DNA of 44,023 nt from Dongia_B sp035539075 (GTDB lineage Bacteria > Pseudomonadota > Alphaproteobacteria > Dongiales > Dongiaceae), in assembly GCA_035539075.1 (NCBI GenBank), contig DATLJB010000018.1, positions 1-44,023 of the forward strand, read 5' to 3'. This document shows positions 7,870 through 15,086 of the stretch, piece by piece (the first letter of the stretch is position 1; every line of letters starts with the position of its first letter). The notes beneath the pieces were generated by a model, which saw nothing but the letters and a program-made list of their open reading frames with translations, did no database searches and was not told the DNA's origin. A program made the position numbers and the translations under genes.

Positions 7870-8925
7870 ATGATGCGGAACATCTTCCAACAGCGCGGCA
7901 TGCAGGATGTCGAGGAGATAACCTTGATCGCCAGCCTCGAGGATCGCATCGAGACGATGCTGGGCCAGGTGCTGCCGGATCTCGCATCTTTCGCACTGGT
8001 CGATTTCCCGAAACACGACAATGTCGGCGACAGCGCCATCTGGCTGGGCGAGGTCGCCTATCTGGCGGCGCGCGGCGTCAGGCCGTCCTATGTCTGCACC
8101 TTCGGCGATTATGTGGCGGAAGAACTGCGGCGGACGGTGCCGGAAGGGCCGATCCTGATTCACGGCGGCGGCAATTTCGGCGATATCTGGCCGGCGCACC
8201 AGGCGTTCCGCGAAACCCTGCTGGCGCAGTTCCCCGACCGGCAGATCATCCAGCTGCCGCAATCGCTGCATTTCGGCAGCGAAGAGGCGCTGAAGCGCAC
8301 CGCCGCGGCGATCGAGCGGCACGGCAAGTTCCATCTCTTCGTGCGCGACCGGCGCAGCTATGAGATAGCCGTCAACAACTTCGATTGTCCGGTCGAGCTT
8401 TGTCCAGATTCCGCGCTGTATCTCGGGCCGCTGGCCCGGCCGGTGAAGCCGTCGACCGATCTCTTCTGCCTGATGCGTACCGACCGCGAGCGCAACGAGG
8501 CCTCGGCCGCGGCGGTGGACTTCCCGCCGGAAGCCGTGATCGGCGACTGGGTCCGGCTGCGCCGCCATGCGCGCACCTTGAACAAGGTTTCCTCGATGCC
8601 GCTCAACCCCTTCCTCTCGGCGATGGAGCGCAAGTACCAGTTCTTCAATGCGCTCGCCAACTGCCAGCTGCGGCGCGGAGCGCAGTTGCTTTCCTCCGGG
8701 CGCTTCGTCCTGACCGATCGGCTGCACGCGCATATCATTGCGCTGCTGCTGCAGATACCCCATGTCGTGCTCGACAACTCTTATGGCAAGGTCAGTGGAT
8801 TCGCCGAGCAATGGACCAGCGCCTCGAAGCTGGTGCATGTCGCCAAGGACCTGCCCGGCGCCTTCGCGATCTACCGCGCGGTGAAGCAGGACAACTGGTC
8901 GCAGCAGGCCGCCAAGGTGGCCTGA
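7870..8925 (+). CDS. Polysaccharide pyruvyl transferase family protein
   Basis: This is a PS_pyruv_trans family protein of about 351 residues. Diagnostic segments are FPKHDNVGDSAIWLGE near the N-terminus, ILIHGGGNFGDIW, QIIQLPQSLHF, FVRDRRSYEIA, and the C-terminal FVLTDRLHAHIIALLL and VVLDNSYGKV, the region that forms the PEP/sugar-binding cleft. It should transfer pyruvate from PEP to form ketals on exopolysaccharide or lipid-linked sugars in the cytoplasm. I prefer ATG 7870 (GAGGG five bases upstream; a second ATG follows at once) over an in-frame ATG at 7822, whose 16 extra residues look unrelated to the family. It follows the acyltransferase, suggesting a small glycan-modification locus, but no glycosyltransferases are present. 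Confidence 0.87.
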   Translation: MMRNIFQQRGMQDVEEITLIASLEDRIETMLGQVLPDLASFALVDFPKHDNVGDSAIWLGEVAYLAARGVRPSYVCTFGDYVAEELRRTVPEGPILIHGGGNFGDIWPAHQAFRETLLAQFPDRQIIQLPQSLHFGSEEALKRTAAAIERHGKFHLFVRDRRSYEIAVNNFDCPVELCPDSALYLGPLARPVKPSTDLFCLMRTDRERNEASAAAVDFPPEAVIGDWVRLRRHARTLNKVSSMPLNPFLSAMERKYQFFNALANCQLRRGAQLLSSGRFVLTDRLHAHIIALLLQIPHVVLDNSYGKVSGFAEQWTSASKLVHVAKDLPGAFAIYRAVKQDNWSQQAAKVA

Positions 8926-9020
8926 ACCGGCAAAGCCGCAGCCGAGCGGTTGCCGGCGCGCCGAGGCGCAGATTTCCTGACAACGACACTTTCATGAAGG
9001 TGACACGCGACGATATGACA

Positions 9021-9032
9021 TTGTCGCGACAA
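9021..9032. promoter_or_regulatory. 12-bp perfect palindrome TTGTCGCGACAA
   Basis: A self-complementary 12-mer lies 20 bp upstream of the FNR-type site and thus around -70 relative to the inferred start of the alcohol dehydrogenase transcript. This is where a second regulator could bind. I cannot name the protein, and chance occurrence in GC-rich DNA is possible. Confidence 0.3.
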
Positions 9033-9051
9033 GGCGGTCTTTCCCGCTTTC

Positions 9052-9065
9052 TTGACACAGGTCAA
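9052..9065 (+). promoter_or_regulatory. FNR/FixK-type operator TTGAC-ACAG-GTCAA
   Basis: The site is a perfect dyad of the CRP/FNR superfamily; the FixK/FNR consensus is TTGAY-N4-RTCAA. A TATAGA hexamer at 9085-9090 fits a -10 box and puts the transcription start near 9098-9100. The dyad centre at 9058.5 is then close to -40, the classic class II activation position (-41.5), where it replaces the -35 element. The downstream operon is alcohol dehydrogenase-acetoacetyl-CoA reductase (starts at 9161 and 10245). This predicts induction under low oxygen. Confidence 0.72.
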
Positions 9066-9160
9066 AGGCCCCGCGGCCGGCCGGTATAGAGTTGCGCCAT
9101 CAGTCAAGCGGATCCGCCCGCATCGCGGTGGAGGTCCCCCCAGCTTCTTCAGGAGGCGAG

Positions 9161-10198
9161 ATGAAAGCGCTCGTATATCAGGCCCGCGGCCGCAAGGCGG
9201 TCGAGGAGCGGCCGAAGCCGGAAATCCAGGCAGCCGGCGATGCCGTCGTCAAGATCGTCAAGACGACGATCTGCGGCACCGATCTTCACATCCTCAAGGG
9301 CGACGTGCCGACCTGCGCGCCGGGCCGCATCCTGGGCCATGAAGGCATTGGCGTGGTCGAGACGGTGGGGGCGGGGGTAACGACCTTTCAGCCCGGCGAC
9401 CGCGTGCTGATTTCCTGCATCACCGCCTGCGGCCGCTGCGAGTATTGCCGGCGCGGCATGTATTCGCATTGCACCACCGGCGGCTGGATCCTCGGTAACG
9501 AGATCGACGGCACCCAGGCGGAATATGTGCGCATTCCCCATGCCGATACCAGCCTCTACCGCCTGCCGGAAGGCGTCGATGAGGCGGCGCTGGTGATGCT
9601 GAGCGACATTCTGCCGACCGGCTTCGAATGCGGCGTGCTCAACGGCAAGGTATCACCCGGCAGTTCGGTCGCCATCGTCGGCGCCGGGCCGATCGGCCTT
9701 GCCGCTTTGCTGACGGCGCAGTTCTATTCCCCGGCCGAGATCATCATGATCGATCTTGACGATAACCGGCTCGATGTCGCCAAGCGCTTCGGCGCCACCG
9801 CGGTGATCAACGGCGCCGACGGCAAGGCCGTCGAAACCGTGCTGAAGATGACCGAGGGGCGTGGCGTCGATACGGCGATCGAGGCGGTCGGCGTGCCGGC
9901 CTCCTTCATCACCTGCGAGGATATCATCGCGCCGGGCGGCACAATCGCCAATGTCGGCGTGCATGGCATGAAGGTCGACCTGCATCTGGAACGGCTCTGG
10001 GCCAAGAACATCACCATCACCACGCGGCTGGTCGATACCGTCAGCACGCCGATGCTGCTGAAGACCGTGCAGTCGCGCAAGATCGATCCCACCAAGCTGA
10101 TCACACACCGCTTCCCGCTCGATCGCATTCTCGATGCCTATGACACCTTCGAGCATGCGTCGAAGAGCCAGGCCTTGAAGGTGATCATCGAAGCCTGA
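9161..10198 (+). CDS. Zinc-dependent alcohol dehydrogenase
   Basis: This 345-residue medium-chain dehydrogenase has the catalytic zinc set Cys38 and His60-Glu61 (CGTDLH, GHEGIG) and the four structural-zinc cysteines 90, 93, 96 and 104. It also has a Rossmann motif VGAGPIGLAALL with an acidic residue (IDLDDNR) that favours NAD over NADP. It should interconvert an alcohol and aldehyde or ketone in the cytosol; similarity is to the threonine/sorbitol/isopropanol-type branch and the substrate is open. AGGAGGCGAG directly before ATG 9161 is a near-perfect SD, so upstream in-frame starts are rejected. It leads an operon with an acetoacetyl-CoA reductase (46-bp gap) behind an FNR-type promoter, suggesting disposal of reductant under oxygen limitation. 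Confidence 0.93.
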   Translation: MKALVYQARGRKAVEERPKPEIQAAGDAVVKIVKTTICGTDLHILKGDVPTCAPGRILGHEGIGVVETVGAGVTTFQPGDRVLISCITACGRCEYCRRGMYSHCTTGGWILGNEIDGTQAEYVRIPHADTSLYRLPEGVDEAALVMLSDILPTGFECGVLNGKVSPGSSVAIVGAGPIGLAALLTAQFYSPAEIIMIDLDDNRLDVAKRFGATAVINGADGKAVETVLKMTEGRGVDTAIEAVGVPASFITCEDIIAPGGTIANVGVHGMKVDLHLERLWAKNITITTRLVDTVSTPMLLKTVQSRKIDPTKLITHRFPLDRILDAYDTFEHASKSQALKVIIEA

Positions 10199-10244
10199 GT
10201 TCCGTTCCCTTCGTCCTCGTTCCCCGCAGACAGGAAATCTTTTC

Positions 10245-10967
10245 ATGACACGCGTTGCGCTCGTCACCGGCGGCGTCAGCGGCATCGGCGCCGCGACCTG
10301 CAAGGCTTTGGCACAGGCCGGCTGCAAGGTCGCCGCCAATTATTTTGGCAATGGCGATGCGGCAGCAAGTTTCCATCAAGAGACCGGCATGCCCGTCTAT
10401 GAATGGGATGTATCGGATTTCGATGCCTGCCAGCGCGGGGCCGTCCAGGTGGCGAAGGATCTGGGCCCCATCGATATCCTGGTCAACAACGCGGGCATCA
10501 CCCAGGATGCGATCCTGCACAAGATGACCAAGGAGCAGTGGCGCTCGGTGATCGATATCGATCTCGGCGGCTGTTTCAACATGTGCCGGGCGGTGGTCGA
10601 GCCGATGCGCGAGCGTCGCTTCGGCCGTATCATCAATGTCAGTTCGATCAACGCGCTGTCCGGGCAATTCGGCCAGACCAATTATGCCGCGGCCAAGGCC
10701 GGCATCATCGGCTTCAGCAAGGCGTTGGCCCTGGAAGGGGCGGCGCGCGGCATCACCGTCAACGTGATCGCGCCCGGCTATACCGATACGGCGATGGTGG
10801 CCGCGGTGCGGGCCGATATCCTGGAGAAGATCGTCGCCACCGTGCCGGTTTCGCGGCTCGGCAAGCCGGAAGAGATCGCCGCCGGTGTCGCTTTCCTGGC
10901 AAGCGACAATGCCGCCTTCATCACCGGCGAGACCCTGTCGATCAACGGCGGCAAATATATGCAGTAG
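10245..10967 (+). CDS. phaB: Acetoacetyl-CoA reductase
   Basis: This 240-residue SDR matches the PhaB type: TGGVSGIGAA for NADP binding, ILVNNAGIT, INVSSINALSGQFGQTNYAA with the catalytic Ser and Tyr, AKAGIIGFSKALALEGA, and the C-terminus ETLSINGGKYMQ characteristic of PHB reductases. It reduces acetoacetyl-CoA to (R)-3-hydroxybutyryl-CoA for polyhydroxybutyrate synthesis. No PHA synthase or thiolase is in the window. It follows the alcohol dehydrogenase in an operon with a FixK/FNR-type promoter, fitting PHB as an electron sink when oxygen is low. A FabG-like role is the main alternative. Confidence 0.88.
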   Translation: MTRVALVTGGVSGIGAATCKALAQAGCKVAANYFGNGDAAASFHQETGMPVYEWDVSDFDACQRGAVQVAKDLGPIDILVNNAGITQDAILHKMTKEQWRSVIDIDLGGCFNMCRAVVEPMRERRFGRIINVSSINALSGQFGQTNYAAAKAGIIGFSKALALEGAARGITVNVIAPGYTDTAMVAAVRADILEKIVATVPVSRLGKPEEIAAGVAFLASDNAAFITGETLSINGGKYMQ

Positions 10968-11330
10968 CGCGTCGCCCGGCGCGCATCCTGCCTCGATCCG
11001 CCCATCCGCAGCTTCACAAGCAGGCGCCGAAGCCATATAGTCCGACGGATCGATGCCCTCGGGAACCTGTCCGGAGCGGTGTCGATGGGCGGAGAGAGGG
11101 GCCTGTCTCCGCTTTGCATTATCGGCAAAGGCGAGCGTCGGCCGGCAGATGGCAGCGTCGTTGGGGGCGATCCTCAAGCTGTCGATGGCCGCCACGCTGG
11201 GACGGTGCGGAGCGTCATGCGGCAGGCCTCTTCCTCGGTTGGGCGAAATCGATCGCCGTCGGCACATCTTCTTCCACAGCGGATTCTTTCAAGACAAGCT
11301 ATTTCGGGCCGGAGGACCGCATGGCAGGGC
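10968..11330. other. Intergenic stretch, no gene seen
   Basis: These 363 bp lie between the end of the reductase gene and the likely start of the FGE-like gene. The frame of the FGE-like gene stays open upstream to 11079, but the added sequence is Arg/Ser-rich and unlike any leader, so I treat it as non-coding. No clear terminator or operator is visible. Confidence 0.45.
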
Positions 11331-12263
11331 ATGCGGCGTCTTGCGGCGCTGGTGCTGCTGGCGGCCGGCCCGCTGATCGTCGCCGCGCTGGGCGGGGCCA
11401 ACCGATTGCAGGCCGAGCAGATCGATCGGCAATTCCGCGAATGCACCGTCTGTCCCGTCATGGTGGCGATCCCCAGCGGCGATTTTGTCATGGGCAGTCC
11501 GCGGGGCGAACCGGGCCGCTTCGATTCTGAGGGACCGCAACATCGCGTGACGATCCGTGCCTTCGCCCTCGGCCAGCACGATGTCACCAGCGAAGAGTTC
11601 CTGACCTTCCTGCGCGAGACCGGCTATCAACCGTTGCCGTGCGATCCGCGGCTCAATCTGGGCTGGCATTCGCCGGGCCATGGACTCGCTTATGCGCCGG
11701 GTATCAGCGACCCGCGGCTGTGGCCGGCGAGCTGTCTCAACTGGCGGGATGCAAAAGCCTATATCGCCTGGTTGAACGGCAAGGTCCGCGGCCTGCCTTC
11801 AGCGGCGATCTCTCGACACGGAAGACTGGATGACGGGCCCTATCGCCTGCCGACCGAGGCAGAATGGGAATATGCTGCGCGCGCCGGCACCCGGGCCGCG
11901 CGCTGGTGGGGAGCCGCCATCGGCAGCGATCACGCCAATTGCGACGGCTGCGGCAGCGCATGGGACGGCCGGCTGCTGGCGCCGGTCGGCAGTTTCGGTC
12001 CCAACGCCTTCGGTCTCTACGACATGCTGGGCAATGTCTGGCAATGGGTCGAGGATTGCTGGCACGAGAATTATGTCGGCGCGCCGGATGACGGCAGTGC
12101 CTGGCTGCAGGGGGATTGCCGCAAGCATGTGCTGCGCGGCGGTTCCTGGAGTAATGTGCCGATCTTCGTGCGGGCGGCGAGCCGCATCGGCGCCGATACA
12201 TTGGGGACCGATTCCGACTGGTCGAATTATGCCGGCTTCCGGGTGGCGCGGACATTGCCGTGA
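11331..12263 (+). CDS. Formylglycine-generating-enzyme/sulfatase-modifying-factor domain protein, exported
   Basis: This protein of about 310 residues has an FGE-sulfatase (SUMF1-like, C-type-lectin-related) domain behind a signal peptide (MRRLAALVLLAAGPLIVAAL). Family marks are the start of the domain (MVAIPSGDFVMGS), HRVTIRAFALGQHDVTSEEF, NWRDAKAYIAWLN, YRLPTEAEWEYAARAGT, GNVWQWVEDCW, LRGGSW and GFRVAR. Members can oxidise a Cys of sulfatases to formylglycine, but many are catalytically unrelated structural or binding proteins. The Cys pair of true copper-dependent enzymes is not evident, and no sulfatase is nearby. Export argues against modifying nascent sulfatases. ATG 11331 is chosen for the signal peptide; a GGAGG at 11311 fits a frame-shifted ATG at 11321 that encodes nothing recognisable. 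Confidence 0.8.
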   Translation: MRRLAALVLLAAGPLIVAALGGANRLQAEQIDRQFRECTVCPVMVAIPSGDFVMGSPRGEPGRFDSEGPQHRVTIRAFALGQHDVTSEEFLTFLRETGYQPLPCDPRLNLGWHSPGHGLAYAPGISDPRLWPASCLNWRDAKAYIAWLNGKVRGLPSAAISRHGRLDDGPYRLPTEAEWEYAARAGTRAARWWGAAIGSDHANCDGCGSAWDGRLLAPVGSFGPNAFGLYDMLGNVWQWVEDCWHENYVGAPDDGSAWLQGDCRKHVLRGGSWSNVPIFVRAASRIGADTLGTDSDWSNYAGFRVARTLP

Positions 12264-12297
12264 CGCGACCATAAGCTCGCCCCGGGGGGCGCATCGC

Positions 12298-13233
12298 CTA
12301 TTGCAGCACATCCTTGGCGCTGAAGGGCAGCACCACATCGCTGACGAGATCGTACTGTCCCGGCGGGATCGCCAGCGGCGCGGCCAGCAGCACGGCATTG
12401 CGGGCGCTGAGCGCGAATTCGTAATAGGGGCGGTTGAGGCGATAGCGCGCCGGGTCGACGATCTCCACCAGGGCGACGGAGCCGTCGCGGCGCAATTGCA
12501 GATGGATCGAGACGGTCCAGTCCGCCGTCTGTGACGGTTGCCTCTTCAGGTTCCAGTGACGGATCACCTGGGCGCGCAGGAAGTCCCGGACACTGGCCGT
12601 GGCGCGCGGTGAGGGCGCGCCGTCGACGCCGAGGCCGTCAGCGGTGACGGCGGGCTCGGCGGGACCTCCGGCAGGAGCAGCGCTCGCGGCAGGCGGCTGC
12701 GGCAGCGCGGTCGATTTCAGGTGCGCCAATTGCTGCAGCCGCGCGGCAAGCGGATCCGCCGGCGTCGCGGCGCGCCGGCTGTCGATCGGCATCCCCGTCT
12801 TTGCCTTCACAACCGGTTGCGGCGTCGCGTTGCGCGGCCGCGTCATGGCGGCGGCCAATGCCCGCTGCGCGGCGGCCGGCGCGGGTGGCGAGGCGGGTGC
12901 GGAGACGGGCGGTGCGGAGATGGGCGGTGAAGCGGGCGAGTCAGGCGGAGCCGGCCGCTGCGCCGGCGGCTTCGCTTGCGGGTTATGCGCGGTCGCGGGG
13001 CTATGCATGGAGGCCGGAGTGCCGGCGCCAAGGCGCACGAGCGCGACCGGAAGGGCGAGGTCGTCAGGGACCGGCGGTGGCGGCGGTTGGAGCAGGCCGC
13101 CGACGATCAGCAGCAGGACGAGGAGATGCAGACCGAGCGATGCCGCGATGCCGGCGGCCATGCGATGCCGGCGTGGCGCCTCCGGCAGGGTCGCCTTGTC
13201 TTCCGCCAAAATCGCTGCTGCAGAAGCCGGCAT
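12298..13233 (-). CDS. TonB/TolA-like energy-transducer family protein
   Basis: This 311-residue protein has a short cytosolic N-terminus, one transmembrane helix at residues 26-48 (AAGIAASLGLHLLVLLLIVGG), a long Pro/Ala-rich periplasmic stretch (about 50-205) and a C-terminal domain (about 215-311) resembling TonB_C/TolA C-terminal domains (VRDFLRAQVIRHWNLK, HLQLRRDGSVALVEIVDPARY). This is the layout of proteins that span the periplasm to couple inner-membrane energy to outer-membrane partners. No ExoB/ExbD or TonB-dependent receptor gene is nearby, so it may be a TolA-like structural paralogue. GGAGCGG precedes the ATG. It converges with the FGE-like gene. Confidence 0.75.
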   Translation of the reverse strand: MPASAAAILAEDKATLPEAPRRHRMAAGIAASLGLHLLVLLLIVGGLLQPPPPPVPDDLALPVALVRLGAGTPASMHSPATAHNPQAKPPAQRPAPPDSPASPPISAPPVSAPASPPAPAAAQRALAAAMTRPRNATPQPVVKAKTGMPIDSRRAATPADPLAARLQQLAHLKSTALPQPPAASAAPAGGPAEPAVTADGLGVDGAPSPRATASVRDFLRAQVIRHWNLKRQPSQTADWTVSIHLQLRRDGSVALVEIVDPARYRLNRPYYEFALSARNAVLLAAPLAIPPGQYDLVSDVVLPFSAKDVLQ

Positions 13234-13435
13234 GATGCCGCTCCACGATGAACCAAAAGGCTGCCTGCGATGATGCCGCGCCGGTCAAGGCGCGGCCATG
13301 ATGCGCTGAACCCGGGATAGATGGGTATCGGCACCGGCGCAGTATAGCGCCATTCCTCCTTTGCCGGGAGAAAATGGCGCCGGGAGAAAATGATGTCGGC
13401 GAAACGGATACGGCGGCAGGGCGGCGCCGCGTGTC

Positions 13436-14155
13436 TTAGGCCGCCGCCCTGCCGACCGAGCCGCCGCCGTCGACGAAGATGGTCTGGCCGGTGATGTAGC
13501 TGGCTTCGTCGGACAGCAGGAAGGCGATGGCGGCGGCGATCTCTTCCGGCCGTCCCAGGCGACGCATGGGAATGAGTGAGAGGAATCGCTGCTCCGCCTC
13601 GCTGCCGCTCGGCGTGTTCTTGCGGAAGAGTTCCGTCTCGATCGGTCCCGGCGCGACGCTATTGACGGTGATGCCGGTCTCCGCCAGTTCCAGCGCCCAG
13701 ATGCGGGTGAAGGTGTTGACGGCGGCCTTGGAGGCGGCGTAGGCGCTGCGCTGGGCAATGCCGAGGACGGTGAGGCTGGAAATATTGATGATGCGGCCCC
13801 AGCCCTTGGCTTTGAGGCCGGGCAGCAGGGCCTGGGTAGTCTGGACGGTGGGATGCAGGTTGAGGCGCATGATGTTGTCGAGGTCGGTGAGGTCGATCTC
13901 CTCGACACGCTGCAATTTCGCCAAGCCCACATTGTTGACGATGCCGTCGAAATCATGCTGTCGCGCAAGTTCGACGAAGGCCTCGCCTGCCGTCTTGCTG
14001 TCATTGAGGTCGAGCGAGACGAGGGTGCCGGGGAAGCCGGGATCGGCCCCGCGGGCGATGCCGACCACATGATGGCCGGCGGCGGCGAGACGTTCCGACA
14101 AGGCGCGGCCGATGCCCTTGCTGGCGCCGGTGACGAGGAAAGTGCGTTTGGTCAT
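13436..14155 (-). CDS. SDR family oxidoreductase controlled by adjacent TetR
   Basis: This 239-residue classical SDR has TGASKGIGRA, IVNNVGLA, INISSLTVLG with the catalytic Ser, YAASKAAVNTF with Tyr/Lys, and a C-terminal QTIFVDGGGSVGRAA. It is FabG-like; the true substrate is unknown. AGGAAG precedes the ATG. It lies 61 bp downstream of a TetR gene on the same strand, and the pair should form one transcript controlled by the two operators at 14899-14946. That layout suggests the regulator senses the SDR substrate or a related toxic carbonyl compound. Confidence 0.9.
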   Translation of the reverse strand: MTKRTFLVTGASKGIGRALSERLAAAGHHVVGIARGADPGFPGTLVSLDLNDSKTAGEAFVELARQHDFDGIVNNVGLAKLQRVEEIDLTDLDNIMRLNLHPTVQTTQALLPGLKAKGWGRIINISSLTVLGIAQRSAYAASKAAVNTFTRIWALELAETGITVNSVAPGPIETELFRKNTPSGSEAEQRFLSLIPMRRLGRPEEIAAAIAFLLSDEASYITGQTIFVDGGGSVGRAAA

Positions 14156-14216
14156 GGCGGGGACTTCCTGGGATGGGTTGGGACGAGGGGAAGGAATCGG
14201 GGAAGCGATCGCGGCG

Positions 14217-14846
14217 TTACGGCTTTCGCGCCGGCCGGGTCGTTTTCGTGGCGGGGAGCGGTGGCAGATGCAGTTGCTTCAGCGCCTGGCGCGCAGCCGC
14301 GGTCAGCAGCTTGCGCTCCGGCTTGATCCGGGCAAGGACGCGAATGCCGAGCAAGACCGCCAACAGATGGCTTGCCTCGTCACTGCTGCTTTCCAGGTGC
14401 GGAATCTCACCCTGCTGCTGCGCCTGCAGAAGGCAGCGGCGAAAGAAGGCCTCGATGTGGCCCAGTTCATCACCCAGCGCGTCGCGAAACCCGCTGTCGC
14501 CGGGCGAAGCTTCGACTGCGGCATTGACGAGCATGCAACCGCGCATCTCGCGATCGCCGACGCTCCGTTCGATGATCTCGTGAAAGAAGCCGGTGATCGC
14601 TGCCGCCGGCGAGGGGCCGGATTCAAGCCGCTGCATGCGCGCATGCAGCGTGCCCGCGAGATAATGGTCAAGGGCGCGGCGGAACAGTGTCTCCTTATCG
14701 CCGAAAGCGGCATAGAGGCTGGAGGCGGTAAGTCCGGTGACGGCCGCCAGATCGCGTGTCGAGGTCGCCTCGTAGCCATGACTCCAGAACGCCTTCCCGG
14801 CAGCTTCCAGGACCATCTCCTCGTCAAATTCGCGTGGTCTTGCCAT
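14217..14846 (-). CDS. TetR/AcrR family transcriptional regulator
   Basis: This 209-residue protein has the TetR DNA-binding domain in residues 1-60: MARPREFDEEMVLEAAGKAF, GYEATSTRDLAAVTGLTASSLYAAFGDKETLF. The C-terminal ligand domain fits the TetR_C group seen in regulators of the YcdC/AcuR/NemR sort, with Cys in REMRGCMLVNAA that recalls the reactive cysteine of electrophile-sensing members. AGAGG upstream supports ATG 14846. Two identical-format palindromes 50-100 bp upstream are likely its own operators, and the downstream SDR its target. Confidence 0.92.
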   Translation of the reverse strand: MARPREFDEEMVLEAAGKAFWSHGYEATSTRDLAAVTGLTASSLYAAFGDKETLFRRALDHYLAGTLHARMQRLESGPSPAAAITGFFHEIIERSVGDREMRGCMLVNAAVEASPGDSGFRDALGDELGHIEAFFRRCLLQAQQQGEIPHLESSSDEASHLLAVLLGIRVLARIKPERKLLTAAARQALKQLHLPPLPATKTTRPARKP

Positions 14847-14898
14847 GGCTTGGCCTCTGTTCATTGCATTTCAGGCAATGCGACGGGACGATTTCAAA

Positions 14899-14920
14899 TT
14901 ATGGATCATACGTTCCATAA
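14899..14920. promoter_or_regulatory. TetR operator 1: TTATGGA-N8-TCCATAA
   Basis: This is a perfect 7+7 bp inverted repeat with an 8-bp spacer, 22 bp long. It lies in the AT-rich region 53-74 bp upstream of the TetR start codon. A second site with the same arms and the same spacer length follows 27 bp away centre-to-centre. Length and dyad form are typical of TetR-family operators. Autoregulation of the tetR-SDR operon is the inference. Confidence 0.7.
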
Positions 14921-14926
14921 CGTAAA

Positions 14927-14946
14927 TATGGAGCAATCGATCCATA
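14927..14946. promoter_or_regulatory. TetR operator 2: TATGGA-N8-TCCATA
   Basis: This second dyad repeats the arms of operator 1 (TATGGA and TCCATA) with an 8-bp spacer of different sequence (GCAATCGA). Conserved arms and a variable spacer are the expected signature of protein-binding sites rather than a DNA duplication. The centres are 27 bp apart, about two and a half helical turns. Confidence 0.68.
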
Positions 14947-15086
14947 ATTGCAAGGACGGGCCGCGGAAAGGCAAAGGGAGGCTGGTGACGGCCACGATAA
15001 GGCCATCGCTGGCAAGGAATCCGGAAAGGCGAGGGTATCGTTATGCCGGTGCAGCAGGCACTGCTGCAGCGACCGACCGGCTGGCG

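Noticed and set aside
6274..8838. Very long minus-strand open frame (about 850 codons) opposite the acyltransferase and pyruvyltransferase genes
   Set aside because: It is an antisense shadow of strongly GC-biased genes: rich in Arg, Gln, His and Gly, no domain, and both plus-strand genes are clear family members.
10185..11267. Minus-strand open frame of 360 codons opposite the acetoacetyl-CoA reductase
   Set aside because: It overlaps a well-supported gene, has shadow-like composition and no recognisable motif.
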